Shown piece after piece: positions 5,719 through 13,660 of a stretch of 15,208 nt of DNA. The DNA lies in the NCBI GenBank assembly GCA_009922295.1, contig RFWA01000024.1, positions 1-15,208 of the forward strand, written 5' to 3'. This DNA is from Betaproteobacteria bacterium (GTDB lineage: Bacteria > Pseudomonadota > Gammaproteobacteria > Burkholderiales > Burkholderiaceae_C). The notes beneath the pieces are model-generated. The model ran no database searches and had not been told where the DNA came from. It saw only the letters and a list, made by a program, of their open reading frames with translations. The position numbers and the translations under genes are program-made. The stretch's first letter is position 1. Every line of letters starts with the position of its first letter.

Positions 5719-7843
5719 TCAGCAGCCGCTGGACGGTGTCACACAGCTCATCGACGTCATTGGGCTTGTGAATCAGCGCCCGGGCCCCCTCGGCCAAGGC
5801 GCTCTGCTCAATCTCGGCAGTGACGTAGCCCGAGGCCAGGGCCACGGGCAAATCTGGCCGGATCTGCAGGGCTTCCCGCAGCAGGTCAATGCCACAGTAG
5901 CCGGGCATGTTGTAGTCGGTCACCAGCAGGTCAAAGTCGAGCGGGCGTTCACGCAAGACGGCGGCCGCCTCATGCGGATCGGTGAAGGTGCTCACAGAGA
6001 AGCCCTTGCGTGAGAGCGCCCGGTCCACCAAGAAAACCAGCGCTTCGTCGTCATCAACGTACATCACGCGTTGGCCGCGACCCTGGACGACGCTGGGTTG
6101 GCGAATTTCTGCCGGAGCCGGTACTGCATCGCGGTCGGCCTGTGGGAAATTAAGTGTGAACACGCTACCGACGCCGGGCGTGCTTTGAACGTCCACCGTG
6201 CCCTCGTGCGTTCGCATAATGCCATGCACCACTGCCAAGCCCAGGCCAGTTCCCTGCCCCACAGGTTTGGTGGTGAAGAAGGGCTCAAACACACGCTCAA
6301 TGGTTGGGGCATCCATGCCACTGCCAGTGTCACGTACCGACAACTGCACATGCAGTCCGGCAGCAACTCCCCGGTTTTCATCTGTATCGGTGTGGTGGCC
6401 CAGGGTATGCGTCAGTTCAACGCTGACGGTGCCACGCTGGCTGCCCAGAGCTTGGATGGCATTGGTGCACAGGTTAAGCAGTGCCTGTTCAATCTGCGTG
6501 GCATCCGCCAGCACCGCCGGCATTTTTTCTGCGATGCGGACCACCATCTCAACCGTTGGCGGCAGTGTGACCTTAAGTAGGCGCACAGTTTCATGCACCA
6601 CATCGGCCAACTGCAACGCAACCCGGGCGGGCGACTCGTTTCGGCTAAAGGCCAGGATTTGGCGCACCAGGTCTCGCGCGCGGCGCCCCGCCTTGTCAAT
6701 TTCAGACAGGCTGACCAGCGCTGGGGAATCTTGCCCGGCGTCTTGCTGCGCCAAAGCCACATTGCCCAAAATGGCGCCAATGATGTTGTTGAAATCATGC
6801 GCGATGCCGCCTGCCATGGTGCCAACTGCCTGCATCTTGTGCGATTCCCGAAGCTGTGATTCCAATGTGTTGCGGTGCGCCTCGATTTTTTTACGGGCAC
6901 TCAAGTCGCGCGCAAAGACCGTGGTGGTGTCGCCGTCTGGGTGGCGCTCAAATGACATGCTGACTTCTATGGCCACCACCTTGCCGTCTGCCGTCAGCCC
7001 CGTGATCTCTCCGAGTTGGGCGTGGCTGGTCAGAGGGTGGGATGACAAAAAGTCTACAGCAGCTGGCAGAAAGTGGCCAAGGGCACTCCCCAGCGCCTGG
7101 GCCGACGAACAGGCAAACAGTTCCTCGGCCGTTGGGTTGAAGATCGTGATGCGCTGATCACGATCGACGCAGATGATGGCGTCCAACGAGGCATTGATGA
7201 TGGCGGCCAAGCGGTTTTTGCTCAGTTGCAACTCGTCGTTACGGTCCCGCAAGGCCGCAGCGCTATCCCGAAGGGCTCTGCGCTCGGTCAGCAAGGGGCC
7301 CTGGTCGATGATGGCGCATATGAAATGGGCCAGCTCATCCTGTGCATTTTCAATCCGGGCTATGTGCAGGTCGCCGGTGATCACGCCACCTGAGCCGCAA
7401 CAGAACACCACCTCGCTGGTTTCGCAGGTGGCCTGCTCAGCTGCGGTCACAAAGGCTTGCGCCACCCGGGTGCTGTGGGCATCGCTGACAAAGGGTAGCA
7501 AAAAATTGAGCGGCGGGTCGTGTTCAAGTGGACGAAACAGGCGCAAGGCCATGGCGTTGCTTTCGAGCACCAAACTGTTTTCGTCAACCACCATCAGTGC
7601 CAGCGGCACATTGGAAAACAGGGTCAAGAAGCGCTCGGATGCGCCTTCGGCCGCGGCCTGGCTGTAACGCAGGGCCTGGTTCTGGATTTCCAGTTCTGCC
7701 TGGTACTTGCGCAAATCCCGGACCATTTGCGGCTGAGAGAACGACGGGCTGCCGGGCTCGGGCAGTCGCTCATTGCGCCTCAATCGTCGGCGCACCCCTG
7801 GTATGGGCGCAGGGCTGGGCTTGGGTCGTGACAAGCTTCGCAT
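5696..7843 (-). CDS. Soluble PAS hybrid sensor histidine kinase with C-terminal receiver
   Basis: A 715-residue two-component protein without membrane segments, so a cytoplasmic sensor. Domain order: a basic, proline-rich N-terminus (1-35); a coiled segment with LRKYQAELEIQNQALRYSQ (44-62), the linker often preceding PAS domains in such kinases; PAS-like domain 1 (about 71-180); PAS 2 (about 209-320, with ASLDAIICVD and FNPTAEELF); a HisKA dimerisation helix with phosphoacceptor His349 in GGIAHDFNN; an ATPase domain with N-box NLCTNAIQAL (457-466), G1 DTGSGM (505-510), F-box FEPFFTTKP (519-527) and G2 GTGLGL (531-536); and a receiver with acidic pocket DDD 597-599, phosphoacceptor Asp643 in VTDYNMPG and Lys693 in HKP. 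All catalytic residues are intact. No partner response regulator is in the window. Its end overlaps rluA by 23 bases. The signal is unknown; no haem or flavin signature is clear in the PAS domains. Confidence 0.93.
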   Translation of the reverse strand: MRSLSRPKPSPAPIPGVRRRLRRNERLPEPGSPSFSQPQMVRDLRKYQAELEIQNQALRYSQAAAEGASERFLTLFSNVPLALMVVDENSLVLESNAMALRLFRPLEHDPPLNFLLPFVSDAHSTRVAQAFVTAAEQATCETSEVVFCCGSGGVITGDLHIARIENAQDELAHFICAIIDQGPLLTERRALRDSAAALRDRNDELQLSKNRLAAIINASLDAIICVDRDQRITIFNPTAEELFACSSAQALGSALGHFLPAAVDFLSSHPLTSHAQLGEITGLTADGKVVAIEVSMSFERHPDGDTTTVFARDLSARKKIEAHRNTLESQLRESHKMQAVGTMAGGIAHDFNNIIGAILGNVALAQQDAGQDSPALVSLSEIDKAGRRARDLVRQILAFSRNESPARVALQLADVVHETVRLLKVTLPPTVEMVVRIAEKMPAVLADATQIEQALLNLCTNAIQALGSQRGTVSVELTHTLGHHTDTDENRGVAAGLHVQLSVRDTGSGMDAPTIERVFEPFFTTKPVGQGTGLGLAVVHGIMRTHEGTVDVQSTPGVGSVFTLNFPQADRDAVPAPAEIRQPSVVQGRGQRVMYVDDDEALVFLVDRALSRKGFSVSTFTDPHEAAAVLRERPLDFDLLVTDYNMPGYCGIDLLREALQIRPDLPVALASGYVTAEIEQSALAEGARALIHKPNDVDELCDTVQRLLNGDGAGT

Positions 7844-7893
7844 CAGTCCGACTCGAAATGACCCACGGCCCAGGTCAGGCGGTGGCGCAGGTT

Positions 7894-8049
7894 TTACCCG
7901 CGTGCAGGGGCATTCTTCAATTTGCCGCGTACTGGCACCACCGTGGTCACGGTTGGTCGTACCGCATCTGGCGACACAGCCTTGGGTGGCGAGACGTCCT
8001 TCTTGGGTTTTTTCACCATCTTGTTGTTGTTTTGCTGTCCTTTTGCCAT
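7894..8049 (-). CDS. Small highly basic conserved-type protein, 51 residues
   Basis: A short gene between the kinase and ushA. From ATG 8047-8049 it encodes 51 residues ending at TAA 7894-7896. The product begins MAKGQQNNNK, has a lysine cluster KKPKK (residues 13-17), then a proline/valine-rich middle and a glycine-arginine end. It contains nine Lys and three Arg against two Asp, and no Cys, Trp, Tyr or Phe, so it is probably unstructured and may bind nucleic acid or ribosomes (inference). The start is decided by a strong AGGAG (8057-8061) seven bases upstream; another ATG at 8053-8055 is only one base from it. I recall small proteins beginning MAKGQ with a KKPKK cluster in other Burkholderiales, which supports a real gene, but I could not search. 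It ends 50 bases before the kinase start, so co-transcription is possible. No function can be assigned. Confidence 0.78.
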   Translation of the reverse strand: MAKGQQNNNKMVKKPKKDVSPPKAVSPDAVRPTVTTVVPVRGKLKNAPARG

Positions 8050-8070
8050 TTTCATGCTCCTAGGTTGGGT

Positions 8071-8098
8071 GCCCTGCCGAAGGAATCAGCGGCAGGGC
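8071..8098 (-). promoter_or_regulatory. Perfect 9-bp hairpin between ushA and the small basic gene
   Basis: GCCCTGCCG (8071-8079) and CGGCAGGGC (8090-8098) are perfect inverted arms around a 10-base loop. The hairpin begins about 43 bases past the ushA stop and ends nine bases before the AGGAG of the small gene. On the minus strand no U-tract follows, so it is not a standard intrinsic terminator. It could stabilise or attenuate the mRNA, or act as a 5' leader structure for the small gene. The arms are seen; the role is inferred. Confidence 0.5.
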
Positions 8099-8141
8099 TT
8101 GGGGAAATGCTCAGGCCGGTTTTGCTGCTGCAAGACCGCAT

Positions 8142-9779
8142 TCAGCGGCGCACCACATCGTCGCCGGGTTGGTAGTCGGCTGCCTTGAGCGGGCTGTGCT
8201 TGGTGACGAAAGCCCGCAAAACATCGGCGTCGACAAAGCCGGTGTTGACATGGCTTTTGTGGTCACTGACCTTCGGGTAGCCATCGCCGCCGGTGGCTTG
8301 AAAATTGTTAATGACCATCCGGTAGGTTTTTCCTGGGTCCAGTGGGGACTTGTTGATCCGGACATTGCTCACCTTGCCACCAGAGATCTCGAGACTGATC
8401 CCGGCGAACTGCGCAAAAGCGCCAGAGCCGACGGACATTTTGGCGGATGCATTCAGGTAGTCCATCACTTCGCTTGCGCTCAGGTCCACGGTGCTCAAGG
8501 TGTTGCCGAAGGGTTGGACTTTGAGCACATCTTTGTAGGTGATCTTGCCGGCAGCCAGGGAGTCGCGCACGCCGCCAGCGTTGACGATGGCGAAATCAGC
8601 CCGGGTTTTCTCCATAGCCGCCAGACCGATCAGCACCGCCAGCGAGGCTGGTTTGGCACGAACCACGGCGCGGTCGCCCTCCAGCCGGCCATCGCTGGCG
8701 CCGATCTCGACCCCCAGCTTTTGTTGGCCAAAGGCCTGGTAGGGGGTGAGCAATGCCAGCATCTCCGCATCTTCGGCAATGTCGCCGGTGTAGGTCACCA
8801 GGGTGGTTTTGCCGTCGGCACCCTTGACCGGTTTCTTCAGGTTCACGGGGATCAAGGCGTACTTGACCAACTTGAACTCGCCATTGCGGTACTCAAAGTC
8901 AGCCCTGCCCACATATTTGCCCCACTCGTGGGCCTGCACAATCCAGGTGCCGTTCTGGCGGTCGGGTTTGCAGTCGGTGCCTGGCACGTAGTCGCGGTCC
9001 AGAACGTTTTCAGCCTTCATGCAGGCTGGGTTCTGGGTGTGGCCACCTACCACCAAATCGATGCCCTTGACAGCGCGGGCCAGTTCCACGTCGCCCGGCG
9101 ACTGCGTGCCATGGTTGCCGTTTTCATAATGCCCCATGTGGGTGGCCGCTATGACCACGTCGGCTTTGGCGCGCAACTCAGGCACAACCTTGGCAGCCTC
9201 GGCCGTGACGCTTCTAAACTCGATATCCTTCACGTTTTCGGGCAGCACCATTTTGTAGGTGTCTTCGGTGGTCAGGCCCATGACGCCGATGCGCAAGCCA
9301 CCCACAGTGAAGACCTTGTAAGGGTCGAACATGCGTTTGCCATGCTCATAAATATTGGCCGACAACATCGGGAACTGAGCCAGGTCGCGTTGCATTTTCA
9401 GCACGGCCAGAGGCTTGTCAAACTCATGGTTGCCTACGGCCATCGCCTGGTATCCCAGCAGGTTCATGCCCTTGAAGTCTGGCACGGCGTCTTGCAAGTC
9501 GCTCTCTGGTACCCCGGTGTTGACGTCGCCACCATCGAGCAGCAGGCTGTGGCCGCCGTTGGCTTCCACTTCGCGCCGGATGCTGTCAATCACCGTTTTT
9601 CGCGCCGCCATCCCGTACTCGCCGTCGCCGTTTTTCCAGAAACGGCCGTGGTGGTCATTGGTGTGCATCACGGTGATGCGGTAGGTTTTGTCTTTTTCAG
9701 GGCCGGCCGTCGGTGGGCTGGCACAAGCCGCCAATGCCAAGGCGGCCAACAAGTAATAAGCGACGCGTGTCAGTTTCAT
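8142..9779 (-). CDS. ushA: UshA-type 5'-nucleotidase / UDP-sugar hydrolase, predicted lipoprotein
   Basis: A 545-residue exported metallophosphoesterase that hydrolyses extracellular nucleotides and UDP-sugars to recover nucleosides and phosphate. It follows E. coli UshA (550 residues) throughout. The two-metal site is intact: Asp42 and His44 (HTNDHHG), Asp85 (GGDVNTG), Asn117 (GNHEF), His214 (ATHMGH), His247 and Gln249 (GGHTQ). The C-terminal substrate domain has the VQPFGN and NNFQATGGDGYP segments that supply the two stacking phenylalanines. The N-terminus differs from E. coli: KLTRVAYYLLAALALAAC ends in a lipobox L16-A17-A18-C19, predicting a lipid-anchored protein as in Vibrio 5'-nucleotidase. 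Ser at +2 after Cys is not there (Ala20), and no Asp20 retention signal is seen, so outer-membrane sorting is likely. It starts 68 bases after the cytochrome stop on the same strand. I did not find a Pho box. Confidence 0.95.
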   Translation of the reverse strand: MKLTRVAYYLLAALALAACASPPTAGPEKDKTYRITVMHTNDHHGRFWKNGDGEYGMAARKTVIDSIRREVEANGGHSLLLDGGDVNTGVPESDLQDAVPDFKGMNLLGYQAMAVGNHEFDKPLAVLKMQRDLAQFPMLSANIYEHGKRMFDPYKVFTVGGLRIGVMGLTTEDTYKMVLPENVKDIEFRSVTAEAAKVVPELRAKADVVIAATHMGHYENGNHGTQSPGDVELARAVKGIDLVVGGHTQNPACMKAENVLDRDYVPGTDCKPDRQNGTWIVQAHEWGKYVGRADFEYRNGEFKLVKYALIPVNLKKPVKGADGKTTLVTYTGDIAEDAEMLALLTPYQAFGQQKLGVEIGASDGRLEGDRAVVRAKPASLAVLIGLAAMEKTRADFAIVNAGGVRDSLAAGKITYKDVLKVQPFGNTLSTVDLSASEVMDYLNASAKMSVGSGAFAQFAGISLEISGGKVSNVRINKSPLDPGKTYRMVINNFQATGGDGYPKVSDHKSHVNTGFVDADVLRAFVTKHSPLKAADYQPGDDVVRR

Positions 9780-9847
9780 GAACAGGTCCGATCAAATCAG
9801 TGGGGCAGAGGCAAGGCCGACGCCCTGGGCAATGAGGCAGGATGTGA

Positions 9848-11806
9848 TTATGGCTTCTCCCGGGCTTGGCTCACCTCAAGCTCTGTAACAGGTGCTGACA
9901 GGTTGCCCCAGCTGCTGCGCAGGTAAGTGCTCAGTGCCGCGAGTTCCCGATCGCTCAGGTTCAATACAAAAGGCGCCATGCCGAACGGTCGCGGGTTCCG
10001 CTCTGTGGCCGGTGAGTAGCCGCCCCATAGGATGGTCTGGATCAGGTTGCTGGGGTTGGACATCGTGACAGTGCGGTTACCCGCCAGCGCCGGATACGCG
10101 TCGGGTACGCCTTGGCCCTGCTCGCCGTGGCATGATTTGCAAAAGGTATCGTACAAATCCGCTCCAAGGGGGCGCTTGCTCCCGGCAGGCGGGTTGGTTA
10201 CGGTGCCCGGCGGTGGTCTCTCAAGCGTCGCGACAGACGCCCGCGGCTGCGGCGCCGGCACAGCGCTTGACCGCTGGCTAGACCTGAGGTAAGTCGCCAT
10301 GGCCAGCCGGTCATCATCGCTCAGGTATTGGGTGCTGTGCAGCACCACTTGGGCCATCGGGCCACTGGCGACACCGCGCGCCGAGGCCCCGGTTTGCAAC
10401 CACAGGCCGACTTCGTCCAGGGACCAGTCGCCAACCCCGCCCTCTTGACGGTCGCGTAATGACGGCGCGTACCAACGCTGCATCGGCAGCATTCCCCCTT
10501 GCAGGTCCAATGCGGAGCGGCTGGCCCCCAGCATGTTGCGCGGGGTATGGCAGGTCCCGCAATGCCCCAGCCCATTGACCAGATCGGCGCCCCGGCTTGC
10601 CACAGAAACTGGGCCGCTTTTGCTCACGTTGCCGCCTGGCTTGAAATAAAGGGCGCGCCAGACCGCCAATGCCGTCTGGGTGCGGTAGGGCCATCGCAGA
10701 GCGTGCGACCTGCTGGTCTGTTTGACAGCAGGTACGGTTTTCAGAAAGGCGAACAGGGCGTCCGAATCTGCACGGCTCAATTGAGTGAAGCTGGGGTAGG
10801 GAAACGCCGGGTACAGCAGCCGCTGGTCTTTAGAACGACCTTCGTGTATGGCTTGCCAGAAATCATCGGGCGACCAGGCGCCAATGCCGCTGTCGCGGTC
10901 GGCCGTCAGGTTGCTGGTGTAGACCGTTCCAAATGGTGTCTCTATGCCGCGACCTCCTGCATAGCTGGCCCCTCCCGTGGCCGTGTGGCAGCCCTGGCAG
11001 TTGCCAATGCGAGCCAGGTAGGCGCCGCGGGCCGACAGGTCTGAGTGTGCAGGGCCGCTGCTGACGACTGCGTTTGACCTTGCTGGCGCCTGAGCGCTGC
11101 CGCAGCCGCGTGCGTTGGCCTGGCCTGTGGCCTGGTTCACTGGCCCTTGGGCCTGCGGGCGGCTGTCCGCGGGCACCGTTTGAGCGGCCAACCAGTGAGA
11201 AATAGCGCTGACATCGGCACGGTCCAACTGGGCCGCGATAGTCGCCATGCAGTCGGGCCCATGGGCGCGGCGCTGACCGGTCTGCCAGCCGCCCAGTTGC
11301 GCATTCAGGTAATCGCGCGGCAGCCCAAGCAAGCCTGGCACATGGGGTAGGGCGCCGGTCAAGCGGTCGCCATGGCAGCTGATGCAGGCCGGGATCTTTT
11401 TTTGCGGGTCCCCTTGCGTCACCAGGGATTTGCCACGTGCAAGCTGAGCGGGTGTGGTGGCTGCAACAAGCGTCGGTGGCGGGTAAGGCAGGTTCAAGCC
11501 AGCAAAGTACTGTGCCATCTCCATCAAATAGGCATCGGTCAGAGGCTCGAGCAAGCCGGTCATCAGGCTGTAGTGGCGCCGACCTTCACGAAAATTGAGT
11601 AATTGGTTGTAGAGGTAGGCCGCTGGCTTGCCGGCCAATCGAGGGTAATAGCCGTCTGGGCCGGCACGACCCTGTTTGCCGTGGCAGTGGCTGCACGCCC
11701 GGGTGCGCTCAGCCATGGTGTTCTCAAACACCGGTTCCTGCCCAAGTCCCAGGACGGGCCACAGGGCGATCAGCAAGACCAGACAGCGAAGAAATGTGCC
11801 AGACAT
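9848..11806 (-). CDS. Pentaheme c-type cytochrome: c4-like diheme part fused to an alcohol-dehydrogenase-type triheme part
   Basis: A 652-residue exported electron carrier. Residues 1-22 form a signal peptide ending GLGLG-Q. Five CxxCH haem sites are present: CSHCH 38-42, CISCH 141-145, CQGCH 270-274, CGTCH 416-420 and CKSCH 556-560. Residues 23-210 look like two cytochrome c4/c553 domains with candidate axial Met82 and Met187. A low-complexity linker (about 211-255) joins them to a region like the triheme cytochrome subunit of membrane alcohol and gluconate dehydrogenases, with candidate ligands Met484 and Met610. At the matching place for haem 3 the expected Met is Phe335 (YPAFPYPSF). No dehydrogenase catalytic subunit is nearby, so the electron donor is unknown; the likely acceptor is quinone or a terminal oxidase (inference). 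No membrane anchor is seen after the signal peptide. It diverges from the GNAT gene over 71 bases. Confidence 0.9.
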   Translation of the reverse strand: MSGTFLRCLVLLIALWPVLGLGQEPVFENTMAERTRACSHCHGKQGRAGPDGYYPRLAGKPAAYLYNQLLNFREGRRHYSLMTGLLEPLTDAYLMEMAQYFAGLNLPYPPPTLVAATTPAQLARGKSLVTQGDPQKKIPACISCHGDRLTGALPHVPGLLGLPRDYLNAQLGGWQTGQRRAHGPDCMATIAAQLDRADVSAISHWLAAQTVPADSRPQAQGPVNQATGQANARGCGSAQAPARSNAVVSSGPAHSDLSARGAYLARIGNCQGCHTATGGASYAGGRGIETPFGTVYTSNLTADRDSGIGAWSPDDFWQAIHEGRSKDQRLLYPAFPYPSFTQLSRADSDALFAFLKTVPAVKQTSRSHALRWPYRTQTALAVWRALYFKPGGNVSKSGPVSVASRGADLVNGLGHCGTCHTPRNMLGASRSALDLQGGMLPMQRWYAPSLRDRQEGGVGDWSLDEVGLWLQTGASARGVASGPMAQVVLHSTQYLSDDDRLAMATYLRSSQRSSAVPAPQPRASVATLERPPPGTVTNPPAGSKRPLGADLYDTFCKSCHGEQGQGVPDAYPALAGNRTVTMSNPSNLIQTILWGGYSPATERNPRPFGMAPFVLNLSDRELAALSTYLRSSWGNLSAPVTELEVSQAREKP

Positions 11807-11877
11807 TGGTTTTTAAATTGCAGCGACAATGCGCTCCCTGTTGTACCCATCGGCTCATCGAGCACCTTTATTTTCCC

Positions 11878-12405
11878 ATGTCCAGTCCATCCAGCATTGA
11901 GGTTCGTTCCGCCACCCTTAGAGATTCCAAAGCCATCACGGAAGTCCATCTTGCGGCCACCCGGGCGGCCTACCGTGACTTGTTGACCCCCGAACACATG
12001 GTGCCGGTACTGGCGCTGGCCGGTCGGGTCGACTGGCGGGAGGCCATTGAATTCAGCGAGCCACAGGTTCAGTTGGCGAACGATCAGGGTCAGGTGGTCG
12101 GCTTTGTTGGCTTTGACCGCTCGCGTGACAAAGGCACGCCGCCCACGGCGGGAGAAATCTGGGCTTTGCAGGTCGCCGAGTCACACTGGGGCCGGGGCGT
12201 TGGCCTGGCACTGTGGGACTGCGCCCGCGAGGGTTTGCTCGAAGAAGGCTGCATCAGTGTGTCGGTGTGGGTGCCCCTGCGCAATGAACGTGCCCTGCGG
12301 TTTTTTGAACTGGCCGGCTTCAAACGCGATATGGCTACGGCCAAGACGGTCGCGATGGGGTCTGTTAAGGTGGAGGAGGTGCGCCTCAAGCGCAACCTGG
12401 CCTGA
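11878..12405 (+). CDS. GNAT family N-acetyltransferase
   Basis: A 175-residue cytoplasmic enzyme that would transfer an acetyl group from acetyl-CoA to an amine on a small molecule or protein. It begins with the fold's usual IEVRSATLRDSKAITEVH (residues 7-24). The acetyl-CoA loop of motif A is WGRGVGLAL (104-112), preceded by strand EIWALQVAES, and motif B includes NERALRFFELAGFK (136-149). Length is typical. I chose ATG 11878-11880 because the GNAT fold starts there; an earlier in-frame ATG at 11794 would add 28 residues unlike the family and overlap the start of the divergent cytochrome gene. No clear Shine-Dalgarno sequence precedes it. Its TGA is directly abutted by the stop of the minus-strand FabH-like gene, with no base between them. 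The substrate is unknown. Confidence 0.9.
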   Translation: MSSPSSIEVRSATLRDSKAITEVHLAATRAAYRDLLTPEHMVPVLALAGRVDWREAIEFSEPQVQLANDQGQVVGFVGFDRSRDKGTPPTAGEIWALQVAESHWGRGVGLALWDCAREGLLEEGCISVSVWVPLRNERALRFFELAGFKRDMATAKTVAMGSVKVEEVRLKRNLA

Positions 12406-13451
12406 TCAGGTGCGCCGCACCAACACACTGCCAATCGAGTAGCCCGCCCCAAAAGAGCAGATCACACCCACCTCGCCCGGCGCAATGTCCTCATGGTGAC
12501 GGTGGAATGCGATCACCGAGCCTGCCGAGGCGGTGTTGCCAAATTCATCCAGAATGACAGGAGCATCGTCGGCGGTCGCATCACGGCCCAGCAGCTTGCG
12601 TGCAATGAGCTGGTTCATGCCCAAGTTAGCTTGGTGCAGCCAGTAGCGGCGCACCCCAGTCGGGCTCAGCGCATGCTCTGCCAAGTGGCTGGCGATATGC
12701 TCAGCTGCCATGGGGCAGACCTCTTTGAAGACTTTCCGCCCTTCTTGGTAGAACAGCTGGTCGCGGTCGTCAGGGTGGCGGTCCTCGCTGCGCGACATAA
12801 AGCCCGCGTTATTGCGAATGTTGTTGGAGAAGGTTGTCAGCAGCCGTGTGCCGAGTACCTCAAATGCACCGGCCGGGGCATTGTCAAGCCGCTCGATCAA
12901 AATTGCGGTACAGACGTCCCCAAAAATGAAATGGCAGTCGCGGTCCTTCCACGCCAAGTGCGGAGAGGTGATCTCCGGGTTGACCACCAGGATTGCCCGG
13001 GCTGCACCCGTGCGCACCGCATTGACGGCCATGTCGATGCCGAACGTGGCCGACGAGCAGGCCACGTTCATGTCGAAGCCAAAGCCCTTGATGCCCAGCG
13101 CAGTCTGGATTTCCACCGCCATCGCCGGGTAGGCCCGTTGCATATTGGCAGCAGCACAGATCACGCCGTCGACGTCGGACGCTTGTTTGCCCGCCCGCAC
13201 CAGCGCATCCTGTGCTGCGGCCACGCCGATTTCGGCCATCATTGAAATTTCATGGTCGGGCCTGGCGCGAAACCGGGGGTACATGCGTTGGGGATCAAGA
13301 ACCCCAGATGGCGGGTCCCGGCGGCAATGGCTGCCGCATGTTGGTGGTTGTCCCATTCGGCAAATTGGTTGAAGGCGGTGACCAACTCCTGATTGCTGAT
13401 CGACTCGGGCGGAATATACAGGCCAGTTCGGCTGATGGCGACACGGTGCAT
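12406..13451 (-). pseudogene. FabH-like beta-ketoacyl-ACP synthase III, broken by deletion and frameshift
   Basis: The gene starts at ATG 13449-13451 and reads MHRVAISRTGLYIPPESISN like other long FabH-like synthases of Burkholderiales. It stays in frame to AAAIAAGTR (ending near 13312), after which the homologous sequence resumes in another frame at SGVLDPQRM. From there to 12406 the protein is whole, with the Cys-His-Asn triad: Cys in VACSSATFG (codon 13057-13059), His in LHQANLGMN (12634-12636) and Asn in GNTASAGS (12535-12537). About 26 residues are missing between the two parts, including the segment equal to EWIVTRTGIRERH in E. coli FabH, which helps bind CoA. The loss is not a multiple of three. 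A 316-residue product could start at ATG 13354-13356 in the second frame, but its first 17 residues are foreign. It would initiate or elongate acyl chains if intact. Sequencing or assembly error is possible. Confidence 0.82.
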
Positions 13452-13660
13452 AAAGGTGAGTCCCGTTGTTAGGGTGAAGTACCGCGGATCAAGTCAGTGG
13501 GATCCACGCCCGAGATTATCTGCGCCCCCGGGGTACCGCAGGCCTCACCGCCAAACGACTGTGATCGTGCTGGCGAAGCTGGTGACCGAAAAGGTTTGAT
13601 CTGTATCTAAAGCTCGCACTCCCGAGACGCCAGTAGGACGTGGCCGCTGGCTTGCTGCCT
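13452..13660. other. 209-base intergenic stretch, no recognised feature
   Basis: This gap between the Nudix gene and the broken FabH-like gene holds no gene, hairpin or promoter I can defend. It must contain any promoter of the FabH-like gene. One plus-strand frame shows a protein-like run TTVIVLAKLVTEKV just before a stop at 13597-13599, but the frame upstream is antisense to the FabH-like start and no family is recognised. Confidence 0.4.

Noticed and set aside
8169..9926. A 585-codon open frame on the plus strand opposite ushA
   Set aside because: It is antisense to a gene with a complete set of UshA motifs, its translation has no recognisable domain, and long antisense frames are common in GC-rich genes.
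11794..11877. N-terminal extension of the GNAT protein from an earlier ATG
   Set aside because: The added 28 residues (including a CAPCC run) are unlike the family and overlap the divergent cytochrome start region; the fold begins at 11878.
12406..13356. Treating the FabH-like gene as an intact 316-residue enzyme with a start at 13356
   Set aside because: The first 17 residues do not match the family, while the true N-terminal sequence is found in another frame from 13451, so a broken gene explains the data better.
13393..13599. Plus-strand 68-codon frame ending TTVIVLAKLVTEKV
   Set aside because: Its first part is antisense to the FabH-like start, no ribosome binding site or family is seen, and the protein-like tail is only 14 residues.
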